Positions 20,000 through 29,887 of a stretch of DNA of 64,000 nucleotides are shown in pieces. This DNA comes from Nitrosomonadales bacterium (GTDB lineage: Bacteria; Pseudomonadota; Gammaproteobacteria; Burkholderiales; Gallionellaceae), in NCBI GenBank assembly GCA_023259055.1, contig JAHFQZ010000003.1, positions 345,666-409,665 on the forward strand. Reading direction: 5' to 3'. A model generated the notes under the pieces. That model was not told the DNA's origin and made no database searches. It was given only the letters and a program-made list of their open reading frames with translations. The position numbers and the translations under genes were made by a program. Numbering within the stretch: position 1 is the first letter of the stretch; each line of letters starts with the position of its first letter.

Positions 20000-20422
20000 A
20001 TGTCTGTTTCAATATGGGTGCGCATAAAAAGCCTTTTCGCTCATGATAAATATGCCTTCTGGTGGAATGAAATCACCGACAAAGAAAAAACATTGGCGGG
20101 CATGGATGCTTGGGAACTCGCAGCGGTTATTAAAGAAGCAACAGGCAATCGCATTGACATGGTGCAAGAGCGCATCGTCGCAGAACATATGCTGAATGTG
20201 CGTCTTGCCAAAATCCAAGCGAGGCCAGGTTATCTTGCCGTCTATGTTGGCATCGCTGGGGCAATTGGTGGTGCGCTCCTAACATCCTCATTTCAACCAC
20301 ATCAAGAGCCTAGTAAGTGTGTATGCGAGTGCCAGCATGGCGGGAGTATTCAGCAGAATAAATCCCATCCAATAAAACCGGAAACCTCTGTCAGAAAAAT
20401 GACCAACATACCAAAAAACTAG
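20000..20422 (+). CDS. Hypothetical protein with one transmembrane segment
   Basis: 140 residues; not recognised. An amphipathic N-terminal half contains KEKTLAGMDAWELAAVIKEA. One hydrophobic segment (YLAVYVGIAGAIGGALL, about 75-91) is followed by a hydrophilic tail holding CVCECQHGG. Sixty bases after the MlaF-like gene and the first of three small frames in a patch unlike its surroundings. The last 135 bases overlap the antisense frame at 20288-20560, so one of the two may be shorter or not expressed. Confidence 0.5.
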   Translation: MSVSIWVRIKSLFAHDKYAFWWNEITDKEKTLAGMDAWELAAVIKEATGNRIDMVQERIVAEHMLNVRLAKIQARPGYLAVYVGIAGAIGGALLTSSFQPHQEPSKCVCECQHGGSIQQNKSHPIKPETSVRKMTNIPKN

Positions 20423-20560
20423 TGGGTTCAAGATGCCAGAAAACACAGCGAGAAGTCCAAGCCCTAACATAGCAGTCAAGAGGGGCGCTCCGCCGAAACA
20501 GCCGGCTCCACGTCCCTTAGCGAGAGAATGAATGCCTGCGAAAATTGGTGAGTTACTCAA
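20288..20560 (-). CDS. Hypothetical small membrane protein
   Basis: 90 residues from a TTG start directly after an in-frame stop; not recognised. Two convincing hydrophobic segments (LLTAMLGLGLLAVFSGILNP, about 27-46, and WMGFILLNTPAMLALAYTL, about 64-82) support a real inner-membrane protein. The upstream portion reads GRGAGCFGGAP, loosely like a cysteine-bearing transport segment, but no family call is made. It overlaps the forward frame at its 3' end and the next forward frame by 29 bases at its 5' end. Confidence 0.45.
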   Translation of the reverse strand: MSNSPIFAGIHSLAKGRGAGCFGGAPLLTAMLGLGLLAVFSGILNPLVFWYVGHFSDRGFRFYWMGFILLNTPAMLALAYTLTRLLMWLK

Positions 20561-20804
20561 TCAGCGTTGGAAGATCGGTGCGCAACACGCGCTCTACCAT
20601 AAAGATGGCACATGGTATAACCAGCTCACTCGCTTCCCTGGAGTTTTGTGTGATCCATTTGGTTATGTCTTATTCCGGACAAAGTCCGAGTTTCGAGGCT
20701 GCGCAAAGCTTCGCATTGGTCAGGAAGTCAACGTAAACGGACATTTTTCACAAATCGATGGCTATATTCGCGCCCCAGAGTCTGAGGTGTATCGTGGCAG
20801 TTGA
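20532..20804 (+). CDS. Hypothetical protein
   Basis: 90 residues; not recognised with confidence. The C-terminal two thirds read as a compact fold (FPGVLCDPFGYVLFRT, then LRIGQEVNVNG, ending IDGYIRAP), a pattern of a kind I associate loosely with domains next to HNH-type nucleases. No nuclease is present here. No membrane segment. The start is in a crowded divergent position with the antisense frame at 20288-20560. Possibly a remnant of a larger gene. Confidence 0.45.
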   Translation: MPAKIGELLNQRWKIGAQHALYHKDGTWYNQLTRFPGVLCDPFGYVLFRTKSEFRGCAKLRIGQEVNVNGHFSQIDGYIRAPESEVYRGS

Positions 20805-20895
20805 GTCTCACCAACTACCTAACCATTGCAAATAATAGAGACCACGTTTTCTGAATCGTCAAGAATGAATTATCTAAATTCATGAAACATTCTGT

Positions 20896-22536
20896 CTAAT
20901 AGTGCTTGTGGTAATAGTCGATCAGCCCGGCAGTCGAAGCATCATGATGTGAAGTCACACCCGCACCGCGCAGTTCCGGCAGTATTTTCCCCGCTAGTTG
21001 TTTGCCCAGTTCGACACCCCACTGGTCGAACGGGTTGATGTTCCACACCACGCTTTGCACGAATACTTTGTGCTCATACATCGCGATCAGCATGCCCAGC
21101 GTGTGCGGATCGAGCCGCTCAAACAGAAAAGTATTGGTCGGCCTGTTGCCGGGGAAAACCTTGTGCGGCAGCAAGGCTTCCAGCGCATCGCCATGCAAAC
21201 CCTGCGCAACCAATTCGGCGCGCGCTTCATTTTCAGTCTTGCCGACCATCAGCGCTTCGGCTTGCGCGAAGCAGTTGGCGAGCGGGATGGCGCGATGTTC
21301 TTCGAAGGGGTTATAGCTGTGCAACGGCGCATGAAAATCCGCCGGTATCATGCGCGTGCCCTGGTGGATAAGTTGGAAGAAAGCGTGCTGGCCGTTGGTG
21401 CCGGGCTCGCCCCATACCACCATGCCGGTGTTGTAATCCACTGTGTTGCCGTCGTGGTCCACGCGTTTGCCGTTGCTCTCCATTTCCAGTTGTTGCAGGT
21501 ACGCGGCGAAGCGATGCATGTATTGGTCGTAAGGAAGCACGGCGTTGGAAGCCGCGCCGAAGAAGTTGTTGTACCAGATGCCGAGCAGCCCCAGCAGCAC
21601 CGGAATGTTCTTGTCCAGCGGCGCGCTGTGAAAGTGCTCGTCCATCGCGTAGCCGCCGCCCAGCAGTTCCTCGAACTTGTCCATGCCCACGAACAGCGCG
21701 ATGGGCAGGCCGATGGCCGACCACAGCGAATAACGCCCGCCGACCCAGTCCCAGAATTCAAAGACATTTTGCGGGTTGATGCCGAACTTGGCGGTGGCAT
21801 CGAGGTTGGTGGAAACGGCGGCAAAGTGCTTGGCAACGGCCTTTTCATCGCCCAGTTTTTCTACCAGCCAGGCACGCGCCGAGCGGGCATTGGTGAGGGT
21901 TTCCTGCGTCGTGAAGGTCTTCGAGCTGACGATGAACAGCGTGGTTTCGGCATCCAGTTTTTTCAGCGTCTCGGCGAGGTGGGTGCCGTCCACATTGGAT
22001 ACGAAATGGGCGTGCAGAGATGGGGTGGAATAAGGCTTGAGCGCTTCGCACACCATCAGCGGGCCAAGGTCCGATCCGCCGATACCGAGGTTGACGATGT
22101 CGGTTATGCGCTTGCCGGTATGGCCAACGTGCTGGCCCGTACGCACTTTATCGGAGAAACGGCGTATCAATTCCAATACGCGCTGCACATCGGGCATGAC
22201 GTCCTTGCCGTTCGAGTAAACCGGGCGGCCTGAGCGATTGCGCAGTGCTGTATGCAATGCGGCACGCTGTTCAGTGAAATTGATCTTTTCGCCCGCGAAC
22301 ATGCGCTCGATCTGACTTTGCAGCCCGGCTTGCCTTGCAAGATCCGTCAGCAGCTTTATTGTTTCGGCATTGATGCGATTCTTGGAGTAGTCGAATAGCA
22401 GGCTGCCGAGTTGCACCGAAAATTTGTCAAAGCGTGCAGGATCGTCCTGAAACATCCTGCGCATGTGAACCGGCTCAATCGCGTCGTGATGCGTCTTGAG
22501 CGCTTGCCAGGCTGTGGATGAGGTAAGTTTTGACAT
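20896..22536 (-). CDS. pgi: Glucose-6-phosphate isomerase
   Basis: Interconverts glucose-6-phosphate and fructose-6-phosphate, linking gluconeogenic flux to glycogen and the pentose phosphate route. 546 residues, as in E. coli (549). Signatures: [12 protein letters not shown] (phosphate binding), a [12 protein letters not shown] block, and [18 protein letters not shown] (PGI signature with catalytic Glu and His); a conserved Lys lies near the C-terminus. The start ATG at 22536 gives [20 protein letters not shown], family-like. It ends a two-gene leftward unit with glgB (33-base gap), an arrangement that couples branching enzyme and isomerase. Confidence 0.97.
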   Translation of the reverse strand: MSKLTSSTAWQALKTHHDAIEPVHMRRMFQDDPARFDKFSVQLGSLLFDYSKNRINAETIKLLTDLARQAGLQSQIERMFAGEKINFTEQRAALHTALRNRSGRPVYSNGKDVMPDVQRVLELIRRFSDKVRTGQHVGHTGKRITDIVNLGIGGSDLGPLMVCEALKPYSTPSLHAHFVSNVDGTHLAETLKKLDAETTLFIVSSKTFTTQETLTNARSARAWLVEKLGDEKAVAKHFAAVSTNLDATAKFGINPQNVFEFWDWVGGRYSLWSAIGLPIALFVGMDKFEELLGGGYAMDEHFHSAPLDKNIPVLLGLLGIWYNNFFGAASNAVLPYDQYMHRFAAYLQQLEMESNGKRVDHDGNTVDYNTGMVVWGEPGTNGQHAFFQLIHQGTRMIPADFHAPLHSYNPFEEHRAIPLANCFAQAEALMVGKTENEARAELVAQGLHGDALEALLPHKVFPGNRPTNTFLFERLDPHTLGMLIAMYEHKVFVQSVVWNINPFDQWGVELGKQLAGKILPELRGAGVTSHHDASTAGLIDYYHKHY

Positions 22537-22569
22537 TATGTAGCTAGCTCAGTAATTCTGGCCTGATAG

Positions 22570-24735
22570 TCAGTCTTCCAGCACCAGAACTACCCCTGCC
22601 AGAGGCGGCAAGACAATTTCGGCAGAGTAGGGCAGTCCCATCCAGGGGATGGGTTCTGCCTGTATCAAACCGGCATTGCCGAGGTTGCTGCCCGTGTAAT
22701 ATTCCGAATCGCTGTTCAGCGCTTCGCGGTAATGCGCCTGCACTGGCAGGCCAAGGCGGTAACGGTAACGCGGCACGGGCGTGAGGTTCAACGCGACTAT
22801 GGCAAAGGAGCCGTCGCGTGCGCGACGCTGATAAGACAATACCGATTGATCCGCGTCGTTGCAGTCAATCCAGGCAAAACCCTCGTGCTGGAAATCTAGG
22901 TCGTACAGCGGGGGAAGTTTGCGATACAGCTGGTTCAGGTCATGCATCAGGTTTTGCATGCCGCGGTGCAACTCCTGCCCCAGTTGCCACCATTCAAGTT
23001 CCCATTTGGATTGCCACTCGCGGCCTTGGGCGATTTCGTTACCCATAAAGTTGAGTTTTTTGCCCGGGCTGGTCATCTGATAGGTCAGCAACAGGCGCAG
23101 ATTGGCGAATTTTTGCCAGGCATCTCCGGGCATCTTGGACAACAACGAACCCTTACCATGCACCACTTCATCATGCGAAAAAGGCATGACGAAATTTTCG
23201 GTATAGGCGTAAAGCTGGCCGAAGGTAAGCTGGTTGTGATGGTAACGCCGGTGCACCGGCTCATGGTGAAAATAGGCCAGCGTGTCGTTCATCCAGCCCA
23301 TGTTCCACTTGATCGAGAAGCCTAGTCCGCCCAGATAAACAGGGCGGGATACGCCGGGCCATGCAGTGGATTCCTCCGCCATGGTCAATGCGCCGGGAAA
23401 TTCTTCATGCACCATGATGTTCATCTCACGGAGGAATTCCACCGCTTCGAGATTCTCGCGGCCACCGTATTTGTTCGGGATCCATTCTCCCTCGTTGCGG
23501 GAATAATCCAGATACAACATTGAAGCGACGGCATCGACGCGAAGTCCATCGAAATGAAATTCGGATAGCCAAAAATGCGCGCTGGACATCAGGAAAGTTT
23601 TAATTTCGTTGCGGCCGTAGTTGAAGATATGGGTGCCCCATTCCTGGTGGAAACCCAGGCGAGGGTCTTCGTGCTCATACAAGGCCGTGCCGTCAAAGCG
23701 CGCCAGCGCCCAGCTGTCCTGCGGGAAGTGTGCCGGCACCCAATCCAGGAATACGCCGATGCCGGCCTGATGACAGGTGTCGATCAAATGACGCAATTCA
23801 TCGGGTGATCCAAAGCGGCTGGTAGGGGCGAAATAGCCGGTGGCCTGGTAGCCCCATGATTCATCCAGCGGATGCTCGGAGATCGGCATGAATTCGATGT
23901 GTGTGTAACCCATGCTTTTGACATAAGGCACAAGATCATTCGCCAATTCGCTATAGGTGTAGAAGCGGCCGTCGGGGTGGCGTTTCCACGAACCGGCATG
24001 CACTTCGTAGATGTTGATCGCGCCATGTAGCCAGTCCCATTGGCCGCGCTGCTCCATCCATTCCGCGTCCTGCCATTGATGCCGGTGGGGTGGGGCAGCC
24101 AGTGCCGCCGTGCCGGGGCGCAATTCATAACCTTGCGCGTATGGATCGGTCTTGGTCAGCACTTGGCCGGTGTCGCGGTTGCGGATTTCATACCGGTACA
24201 ACGCCTGCTGCTTGATTTCTGGAATGAACAATTCCCACACACCGCTGGAGCCGTGCGAGTGCATCGGATGCACGCGGCCATCCCAGTTGTTGAATTCGCC
24301 CACCACGCTGACGCGCTCGGCATTCGGCGCCCAAACAGCAAACCTGATTCCCTTTACATTGTTGATTTCAACAACATGGGAACCGAGCATCCGGTAGCCT
24401 TGGCGCAACTTGCCTTCGCTGAACAAATACAGGTCTTGCTGGGAAATATGCGGCGGGAATTGATAGGGGTCGTAAATATCGTGAGTCGCGCTGCCATAGT
24501 GCAAACGCAGGCGATACGGTCGGCTGGGTTCGATGTTGCCGCGCCATTCAAACACTCCACCGGGGTGAGTTCGTTTTAATGCAACGGTTGCGTCATTATT
24601 CAGCAAATCGATATCTGTGACATGAGGTTCATAAACCCGTATGACCCATTCTGCTCCTTCACGGTGCAGACCAAGCAGTCCAAAAGGATCATAATAACGC
24701 GCTTGCAGCAGCGATTCGATTGGTGTATTCACCAT
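22570..24735 (-). CDS. glgB: 1,4-alpha-glucan branching enzyme (GH13)
   Basis: Introduces alpha-1,6 branches in glycogen. 721 residues from ATG at 24735 (E. coli 728). Order: N-terminal CBM48-like modules (about 1-230) and a GH13 barrel with [19 protein letters not shown] (nucleophile Asp, about 401), [10 protein letters not shown] (acid/base Glu, about 452) and [13 protein letters not shown] (transition-state stabiliser region). The longer upstream frame would cross into the glgC leader; GGGAAA precedes 24735. It is divergent from glgC, so branching and ADP-glucose synthesis are probably controlled from one intergenic region. Confidence 0.97.
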   Translation of the reverse strand: MVNTPIESLLQARYYDPFGLLGLHREGAEWVIRVYEPHVTDIDLLNNDATVALKRTHPGGVFEWRGNIEPSRPYRLRLHYGSATHDIYDPYQFPPHISQQDLYLFSEGKLRQGYRMLGSHVVEINNVKGIRFAVWAPNAERVSVVGEFNNWDGRVHPMHSHGSSGVWELFIPEIKQQALYRYEIRNRDTGQVLTKTDPYAQGYELRPGTAALAAPPHRHQWQDAEWMEQRGQWDWLHGAINIYEVHAGSWKRHPDGRFYTYSELANDLVPYVKSMGYTHIEFMPISEHPLDESWGYQATGYFAPTSRFGSPDELRHLIDTCHQAGIGVFLDWVPAHFPQDSWALARFDGTALYEHEDPRLGFHQEWGTHIFNYGRNEIKTFLMSSAHFWLSEFHFDGLRVDAVASMLYLDYSRNEGEWIPNKYGGRENLEAVEFLREMNIMVHEEFPGALTMAEESTAWPGVSRPVYLGGLGFSIKWNMGWMNDTLAYFHHEPVHRRYHHNQLTFGQLYAYTENFVMPFSHDEVVHGKGSLLSKMPGDAWQKFANLRLLLTYQMTSPGKKLNFMGNEIAQGREWQSKWELEWWQLGQELHRGMQNLMHDLNQLYRKLPPLYDLDFQHEGFAWIDCNDADQSVLSYQRRARDGSFAIVALNLTPVPRYRYRLGLPVQAHYREALNSDSEYYTGSNLGNAGLIQAEPIPWMGLPYSAEIVLPPLAGVVLVLED

Positions 24736-24817
24736 AAATTTCCCATTGTCCTTGTCTAATCGGGTGATTGTAAACGATAATGGTCGAGTAAAAGAGGTAA
24801 ATAGAGGAGAGCGCCAC
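24736..24817. promoter_or_regulatory. glgB/glgC divergent control region
   Basis: 82 bases between two opposed starts. On the + strand TTGTCT (24752-24757) and GATAAT (24776-24781), spacing 18, make a plausible glgC promoter with a 36-base leader. I see no convincing opposed -10 for glgB. Confidence 0.4.
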
Positions 24818-26143
24818 ATGAACGCCGAATTGAGTTACCTTCAAAAAAAATATCATGTCGTTGCGGACAATTCCACTCCGCGATTTGTCAGTCATATTAC
24901 CAAGAATACTTATGCGATGGTGCTGGCTGGCGGACGTGGTAGCCGTTTGTATCAGTTGACGGATTGGCGTGCCAAACCTGCTGTTCCGTTTGGCGGCAAA
25001 TTCCGCATTATCGATTTCGTCCTGTCCAACTGCGTCAATTCTGGTATTCGCCGTATCAGCGTGGCGACTCAATACAAGTCGCACAGCTTGATCCAACATA
25101 TCCAGCGTGGCTGGTCATTCCTGAATGGCCAATTCGGCGAATTTCTTAATTTGCTGCCCGCGCAACAGCGCATCAGCGAATACCACTGGTATGAGGGCAC
25201 TGCCGATGCTGTATACCAGAATCTTGATATTTTGCGTGACGCCAATCCTGATTTCGTTCTGGTTCTGGCTGGCGATCATGTTTACAAAATGGATTACAGC
25301 AAGTTGCTGGCTTTTCATGTGGATAATAAGGCCGACATGACAGTGGCCTGTTTGGAAGTGCCGATCTCAGACGCAACCGCATTTGGCGTGATGGGAGTAG
25401 ATGAGCATGGACGCGTAGTCGAATTTGCTGAGAAACCCTCCAATCCCGCTCCAGTTCCCGGCAAGCCTGACAAGTCGCTGGTCAGTATGGGTATTTACGT
25501 ATTCAACAAGGATTTTCTCTTTGAGCAGTTGGTGCGCGATGCTGACGATCAGCATTCCAGCCACGATTTCGGCAAGGATTTGATCCCATACATGATCGAT
25601 AAATACCGCATATTCGCACAAAGCTTCGAACAGAGCTGCGTGGGGATGGGCGATGGAAATATTCCCTATTGGCGGGATGTTGGAACCATCGATTCATACT
25701 GGGAAGCCAACATGGAATTGACCAAGGTTGTTCCAGATTTAAACATGTACGATCAGGAATGGCCGATTTGGACATATCAGGAGCAGTTGCCACCGGCTAA
25801 ATTTGTATTCGATGACGATGATCGCCGCGGTGTAGCGATCGATTCCCTGGTTTCGGGTGGATGTATAGTGAGCGGTTCAACGGTGCGCCGGTCGCTGCTG
25901 TTTTCCAATGTGCGCATAAACAGCCATTGCACCATTGAAGATTCGGTTTTGCTGCCCAATGTGGTTGTGGGCGACCACGCTGTACTAAAACGCGTTATCG
26001 TCGACAAGTATTGCCAGATTCCAGAAGGATTGGAAATTGGAGTTAATCCTGAGGAAGATCGCAAACGTTTCCATGTCAGCCCCAATGGGGTGACGCTAAT
26101 TACGCCGGATATGCTCGGGCAGAATGTGCATCGCATCCGATGA
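24818..26143 (+). CDS. glgC: Glucose-1-phosphate adenylyltransferase (ADP-glucose pyrophosphorylase)
   Basis: Makes ADP-glucose, the committed and usually allosterically controlled step of glycogen synthesis. 441 residues from ATG at 24818, which follows AGAGGAGAGCGCCAC; E. coli has 431. Nucleotidyltransferase motif [19 protein letters not shown] (about 33-51), IIDFVLSN, the Glc1P-binding [11 protein letters not shown] region, [16 protein letters not shown], and a C-terminal left-handed beta-helix with the hexapeptide pattern [15 protein letters not shown]. The N-terminal [13 protein letters not shown] stretch is typical of proteobacterial GlgC. Confidence 0.97.
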   Translation: MNAELSYLQKKYHVVADNSTPRFVSHITKNTYAMVLAGGRGSRLYQLTDWRAKPAVPFGGKFRIIDFVLSNCVNSGIRRISVATQYKSHSLIQHIQRGWSFLNGQFGEFLNLLPAQQRISEYHWYEGTADAVYQNLDILRDANPDFVLVLAGDHVYKMDYSKLLAFHVDNKADMTVACLEVPISDATAFGVMGVDEHGRVVEFAEKPSNPAPVPGKPDKSLVSMGIYVFNKDFLFEQLVRDADDQHSSHDFGKDLIPYMIDKYRIFAQSFEQSCVGMGDGNIPYWRDVGTIDSYWEANMELTKVVPDLNMYDQEWPIWTYQEQLPPAKFVFDDDDRRGVAIDSLVSGGCIVSGSTVRRSLLFSNVRINSHCTIEDSVLLPNVVVGDHAVLKRVIVDKYCQIPEGLEIGVNPEEDRKRFHVSPNGVTLITPDMLGQNVHRIR

Positions 26144-26191
26144 TTTCAAGTGACCCAGCTGATTAATGATTAACGGCGAAATATATTTCCC

Positions 26192-27910
26192 ATGACAAAA
26201 GCTGTTGATTTAGTCTTTCTCTGGCACATGCACCAGCCTGATTATCGCGATTATTCCAGCGGCGATTTTGTGCTGCCGTGGACTTATCTACATGCCATCA
26301 AGGATTACACCGATATGGCTTATCACCTTGAGCGGCATCCCAAAGTCCACGCCGTAGTGAATTTTGTACCGATATTGCTCGATCAGTTGGATGACTACGA
26401 AAATCAATTTTCTTCCGGACAACTGCGTGACCCTTTGCTGCGCCTGCTGGCACAAGAAAACTGCCATGAACTTACCGCAGAACAGAGGCAATTGGCCTTT
26501 GAGGCATGTTTTCGCAACAATCACAGCAAAATGATTGCACCCTATCCGGCTTACAAACGTTTGCTGGAATTATTTAACCTTTTGCATACCGATGGGGCAA
26601 CTGGACTGGCCTATTTGTCGGGGCAGTATTTGGCTGACCTGTTGACTTGGTACCATCTGGTCTGGTGCGGCGAGAGTGTGCGCCGTGAATATGTCCTGGT
26701 CGCGCAATTGATGAGCAAGGCTGAGGGATTCAGTTATGAAGACCGCAAACAATTGCTTAGCCTGATCGGTAAGTTGATTGGTGGCATTATCCCGCGCTAT
26801 CGCAAGCTTGCCGAGTCTGGACAAATCGAGATATCCACTACGCCGCACTACCACCCGTTGGCCCCGCTGCTGATTGATTTCGCCAGTGCCAAAGAAGCCA
26901 TGCCCGATGCGCCATTGCCTAATTCTCCGCACTATCCAAAGGGTCGGCTGCGCGTGACTGCTCATGTTCAGCTGGCGAAGAAGAGTTACCGTGAACGCTT
27001 TGGAGCCGAACCACAAGGAATGTGGCCAGCCGAAGGGTCTATCTCTTCTGAAACACTGGAGGTATTGGCAGCAGAGGGCTGTCGTTGGACAGCCAGTAGC
27101 GAGAGTGTGCTGGTCAATAGTTTGCGTAAAACGCGGCCAGTTGTTCCTGAGCGCGCGCAATACTTATACCGGCCATATCGTCTGGCGAATGGGGGCGAAG
27201 GCTTGCATTACTTTTTCCGCGATGACCATCTGTCTGATTTGATCGGCTTTGAGTATTCGCGCTGGCACGGTAAAGATGCCGCGAGCCATTTCATCAATCA
27301 AATCGAGAGCATCGCACAACATGGCCCAGAAGATGAAACGCCCGTGGTGAGTGTGATTCTCGATGGCGAAAACGCTTGGGAATATTATCCTTACAATGGT
27401 TACTATTTTATAGAAGAGCTATATTTGGCACTGGAGTCCCATGAACAGATACGCACCATTACTTACAGCGACTATCTGGATCAAAGTACAACTCGCCCTG
27501 AGGCAGATTATGCCCGCACGCATAGCCTTGAGAGCATCGTTGCGGGTAGCTGGGTCTATGGCAATTTCTCAACATGGATAGGATCGCCTGACAAAAATCG
27601 CGCTTGGGACTTGCTGTGTGTTGCCAAACAAAGTTTTGATATGGTTATGTCCAGTGGCCGGCTCAGTCCAGCCGAACAGGAAGCGGCTGAAAGGCAGCTT
27701 TCTTCTTGCGAGAGCTCCGACTGGTTCTGGTGGTTTGGCGACTACAACCCCGCGCATTCGGTAGCCAGCTTTGATCACTTGTTCCGCCATAACCTGACCG
27801 AATTGTATCGCCTGCTGAAATTGCCGCCCCCGCTAAATTTATCGGAACCTGTCAGCAAGGGCGGCGGCTCTCCCGAGGTGGGTGGTGCGATGCGGCGCGC
27901 ATCCGAATAA
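26192..27910 (+). CDS. Glycoside hydrolase family 57 protein (alpha-amylase or glucanotransferase type)
   Basis: 572 residues; all five GH57 regions are visible: LWHMHQP (10-16), STTPHYHPL (about 212-220), GMWPAEGSIS with the presumed nucleophile Glu (about 280), DDHLSDLIGFEYS with the presumed acid/base Asp (about 344), and VILDGENAWEYY (about 388). The family retains alpha-1,4-glucan configuration and includes alpha-amylases, 4-alpha-glucanotransferases and branching enzymes; which activity applies cannot be read from sequence. No signal peptide, so cytoplasmic. It lies 48 bases after glgC and 11 bases before malQ, so it is probably part of a glgC-GH57-malQ operon. Confidence 0.9.
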   Translation: MTKAVDLVFLWHMHQPDYRDYSSGDFVLPWTYLHAIKDYTDMAYHLERHPKVHAVVNFVPILLDQLDDYENQFSSGQLRDPLLRLLAQENCHELTAEQRQLAFEACFRNNHSKMIAPYPAYKRLLELFNLLHTDGATGLAYLSGQYLADLLTWYHLVWCGESVRREYVLVAQLMSKAEGFSYEDRKQLLSLIGKLIGGIIPRYRKLAESGQIEISTTPHYHPLAPLLIDFASAKEAMPDAPLPNSPHYPKGRLRVTAHVQLAKKSYRERFGAEPQGMWPAEGSISSETLEVLAAEGCRWTASSESVLVNSLRKTRPVVPERAQYLYRPYRLANGGEGLHYFFRDDHLSDLIGFEYSRWHGKDAASHFINQIESIAQHGPEDETPVVSVILDGENAWEYYPYNGYYFIEELYLALESHEQIRTITYSDYLDQSTTRPEADYARTHSLESIVAGSWVYGNFSTWIGSPDKNRAWDLLCVAKQSFDMVMSSGRLSPAEQEAAERQLSSCESSDWFWWFGDYNPAHSVASFDHLFRHNLTELYRLLKLPPPLNLSEPVSKGGGSPEVGGAMRRASE

Positions 27911-27921
27911 ATAACTATCTC

Positions 27922-29442
27922 ATGTTAACTGAGCGTACTAGTGGCATATTGCTTCATCCAACGTCTCTTCCCGGGCCATATGGGGCAGGGGACTTTGGCT
28001 CAGACGCATATCGGTTTGTCGACTGGCTGGTAAGTGCCGGGCAAACCTATTGGCAGATGCTGCCGCTAGGGGAAATTGGCCCGGGCAATTCTCCGTATAT
28101 GAGTAGCTCTGCCTTTGCAGGCAACATCCTGCTTATCGACCTCGTGGAATTGGCAGATCAAGGTTGGCTGATAGATGAAGACCTGAAACCCCGCATGGAA
28201 TTTCGGCCTGACCGGATAAATTTCGCACTGTTGCGTCCGTTTCGCCTCGAACGACTGCGACGCGCTGCCACAAGCTTCTTCGCTTACCCTCAGAAGACCT
28301 GGCATCATCAGGAAACAAGTTACGCTGCATATGTAGAGTTCTGCAACACTGAAGGCGAGTGGCTCGACGATTATGCAATATTCATGACGCTTAATGAGCA
28401 ACAAAATGGATGCGAGTGGAGTTGCTGGCCAGAAAGTCTTGCCAATAGAAACCCGCAAGCGCTACAGCATGTAGCAGAAAGCTGTACAGAAGAAATTGGT
28501 TTCTGGAAATTCTGCCAATGGTGTTTTGCGCGCCAATGGTCCCATTTGAAGCAATATGCCAACGAGCATGGGATTCGCATCATTGGTGATGTTCCAATCT
28601 TTGCCGCCTATCAAAGTGCCGATGTATGGGCGCACCAGGAGCTATTCGAACTTGACGAAAAAGGGCGCTTGACAGTTGTTGCCGGAGTGCCGCCCGACTA
28701 TTTCAGCAAGACCGGCCAGCTGTGGGGGAACCCGTTATACCGATGGGATGCACACGAAAAGACCGGTTTTGCATGGTGGATAGCGCGCATGCGACATGCG
28801 CTGAAACACTTCGACTTGGTGCGTATCGATCATTTCCGAGGGTTTGCAGGCTACTGGGAAATTCCTGCAAATGAATCCACGGCAATCAATGGCCGATGGG
28901 TGCCAGGGCCCGGAGCAAAACTGTTCGAGGCTCTTGATGTTGCGCTTGGAGGTTTGCCTATCATTGCCGAAGACCTGGGCATGATTACACCCGATGTGGT
29001 GGAACTGCGTGAAAGATTTAATTTGCCAGGAATGCGTGTCTTGCAGTTCGCATTCGCCGAAGATGAGAGTCACCCTTTTTTACCGCATCACTACGCGCCT
29101 AACTCAGTTGCCTACACAGGCACCCATGACAACGATACCAGCATCGGCTGGTGGAGCACGGCAACACCAGGTGAGAAGGAGTTTGCCAGAAAGTACCTTG
29201 GATCTGAATGTCATCATATTCAATGGGACATGATAAGGGCAATCTCCAATTCGGAGGCTAATACAGTCATTATCCTCATGCAGGATGTACTCGGACTATC
29301 CGGCGATCATCGGATGAATTTCCCCGGCCAACCTAACGACAACTGGGAGTGGCGTTTTTCATGGGGCCAAGTTCTTCCTGAGCAAACACAGGCGCTGGAA
29401 AAAATTTCAGCTGAATCTAGTCGCTTACCGCATTTAAGGTAA
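27922..29442 (+). CDS. malQ: 4-alpha-glucanotransferase (amylomaltase, GH77)
   Basis: Disproportionates maltooligosaccharides, releasing glucose that Glk can trap and making longer chains for phosphorylase. 506 residues, the short bacterial/plant D-enzyme form rather than the roughly 690-residue E. coli MalQ. Motifs: HPTSLPGPYGAGDFG (12-26), VRIDHFRGFAGYWEIP (nucleophile Asp, about 299-314), IAEDLGMITPDV (acid/base Glu, about 348), YTGTHDNDTSIGWW (about 399). Start ATG at 27922, 11 bases after the GH57 stop. It is the last gene before the 445-base gap leading to the cyc2-like gene. Confidence 0.96.
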   Translation: MLTERTSGILLHPTSLPGPYGAGDFGSDAYRFVDWLVSAGQTYWQMLPLGEIGPGNSPYMSSSAFAGNILLIDLVELADQGWLIDEDLKPRMEFRPDRINFALLRPFRLERLRRAATSFFAYPQKTWHHQETSYAAYVEFCNTEGEWLDDYAIFMTLNEQQNGCEWSCWPESLANRNPQALQHVAESCTEEIGFWKFCQWCFARQWSHLKQYANEHGIRIIGDVPIFAAYQSADVWAHQELFELDEKGRLTVVAGVPPDYFSKTGQLWGNPLYRWDAHEKTGFAWWIARMRHALKHFDLVRIDHFRGFAGYWEIPANESTAINGRWVPGPGAKLFEALDVALGGLPIIAEDLGMITPDVVELRERFNLPGMRVLQFAFAEDESHPFLPHHYAPNSVAYTGTHDNDTSIGWWSTATPGEKEFARKYLGSECHHIQWDMIRAISNSEANTVIILMQDVLGLSGDHRMNFPGQPNDNWEWRFSWGQVLPEQTQALEKISAESSRLPHLR

Positions 29443-29597
29443 GCTATTAAAAGTTTATGCCAATGGACGGATTTTCTTCAATAAAGCAGGTGAGTATATC
29501 TAACCATTCCTGGGGCGAATTAACCATCCCCGTGATTTGACATAATATACATTATGCGTATTTCAGGAAACAGCCTAGTCAATTCAGGCTATTGATA

Positions 29598-29675
29598 ATG
29601 AAGGCCATTCTATCCAAACTCGCCACCCTGCTGAAAAGCTACCTGAACACCAAACACCGTTATGCTTTTCCCTGA
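29598..29675 (+). CDS. Possible 25-residue small protein upstream of cyc2
   Basis: Opens MKAILSKLATLLKSYLN and ends HRYAFP. The first 17 residues form a basic amphipathic helix pattern. Ribosome-binding site weak (no clear purine tract). It follows a TTGACA-bearing stretch by about 55 bases. No homologue recognised; could be chance. Confidence 0.25.
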   Translation: MKAILSKLATLLKSYLNTKHRYAFP

Positions 29676-29715
29676 AATAATCACCGTAAGCGAATAAGAA
29701 GCACAAAACTTGAAT

Positions 29716-29729
29716 GTTCAATTTTGAAC
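29716..29729. promoter_or_regulatory. Perfect dyad upstream of cyc2 (candidate operator)
   Basis: GTTCAA-TT-TTGAAC is a perfect six-base inverted repeat 34 bases upstream of the TTGACA at 29763. The position suits a repressor or activator site. No regulator can be assigned. Confidence 0.4.
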
Positions 29730-29762
29730 GCTAGCAAGTAGAAAGAACTGCCATCCAAATTT

Positions 29763-29799
29763 TTGACAGCCCTTCTATGCTGCTATAAAGTTCTATAAT
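29763..29799 (+). promoter_or_regulatory. Candidate cyc2 promoter
   Basis: A perfect TTGACA at 29763-29768, TATAAA at 29784-29789 (spacing 15, short) and a perfect TATAAT at 29794-29799. The leader to the ATG would be about 80-90 bases. Which -10 is used is unclear. Confidence 0.5.
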
Positions 29800-29887
29800 A
29801 GCGACGGTTTCTATAAGCAATACGACTTCCCAGAGTTTGGTAACGCCAAATATTTTTTAATATCATTTTGCACGTGGAAAAGCATCA

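Larger units (their letters stand above)
29443..29887. other. 445-base intergenic region upstream of the cyc2-like gene
   Basis: No known gene. It holds a TTGACA (29537-29542) overlapping a CATAAT/ATTATG dyad (29541-29556), a 25-codon frame (29598-29675), a perfect GTTCAA/TTGAAC dyad (29716-29729) and promoter-like elements (29763-29799). It is visibly more AT-rich than flanking genes. Confidence 0.7.

Noticed and set aside
20998..22233. 411-codon forward frame opposite pgi
   Set aside because: The reverse strand encodes complete Pgi with all signatures; the forward frame is a codon-bias shadow.
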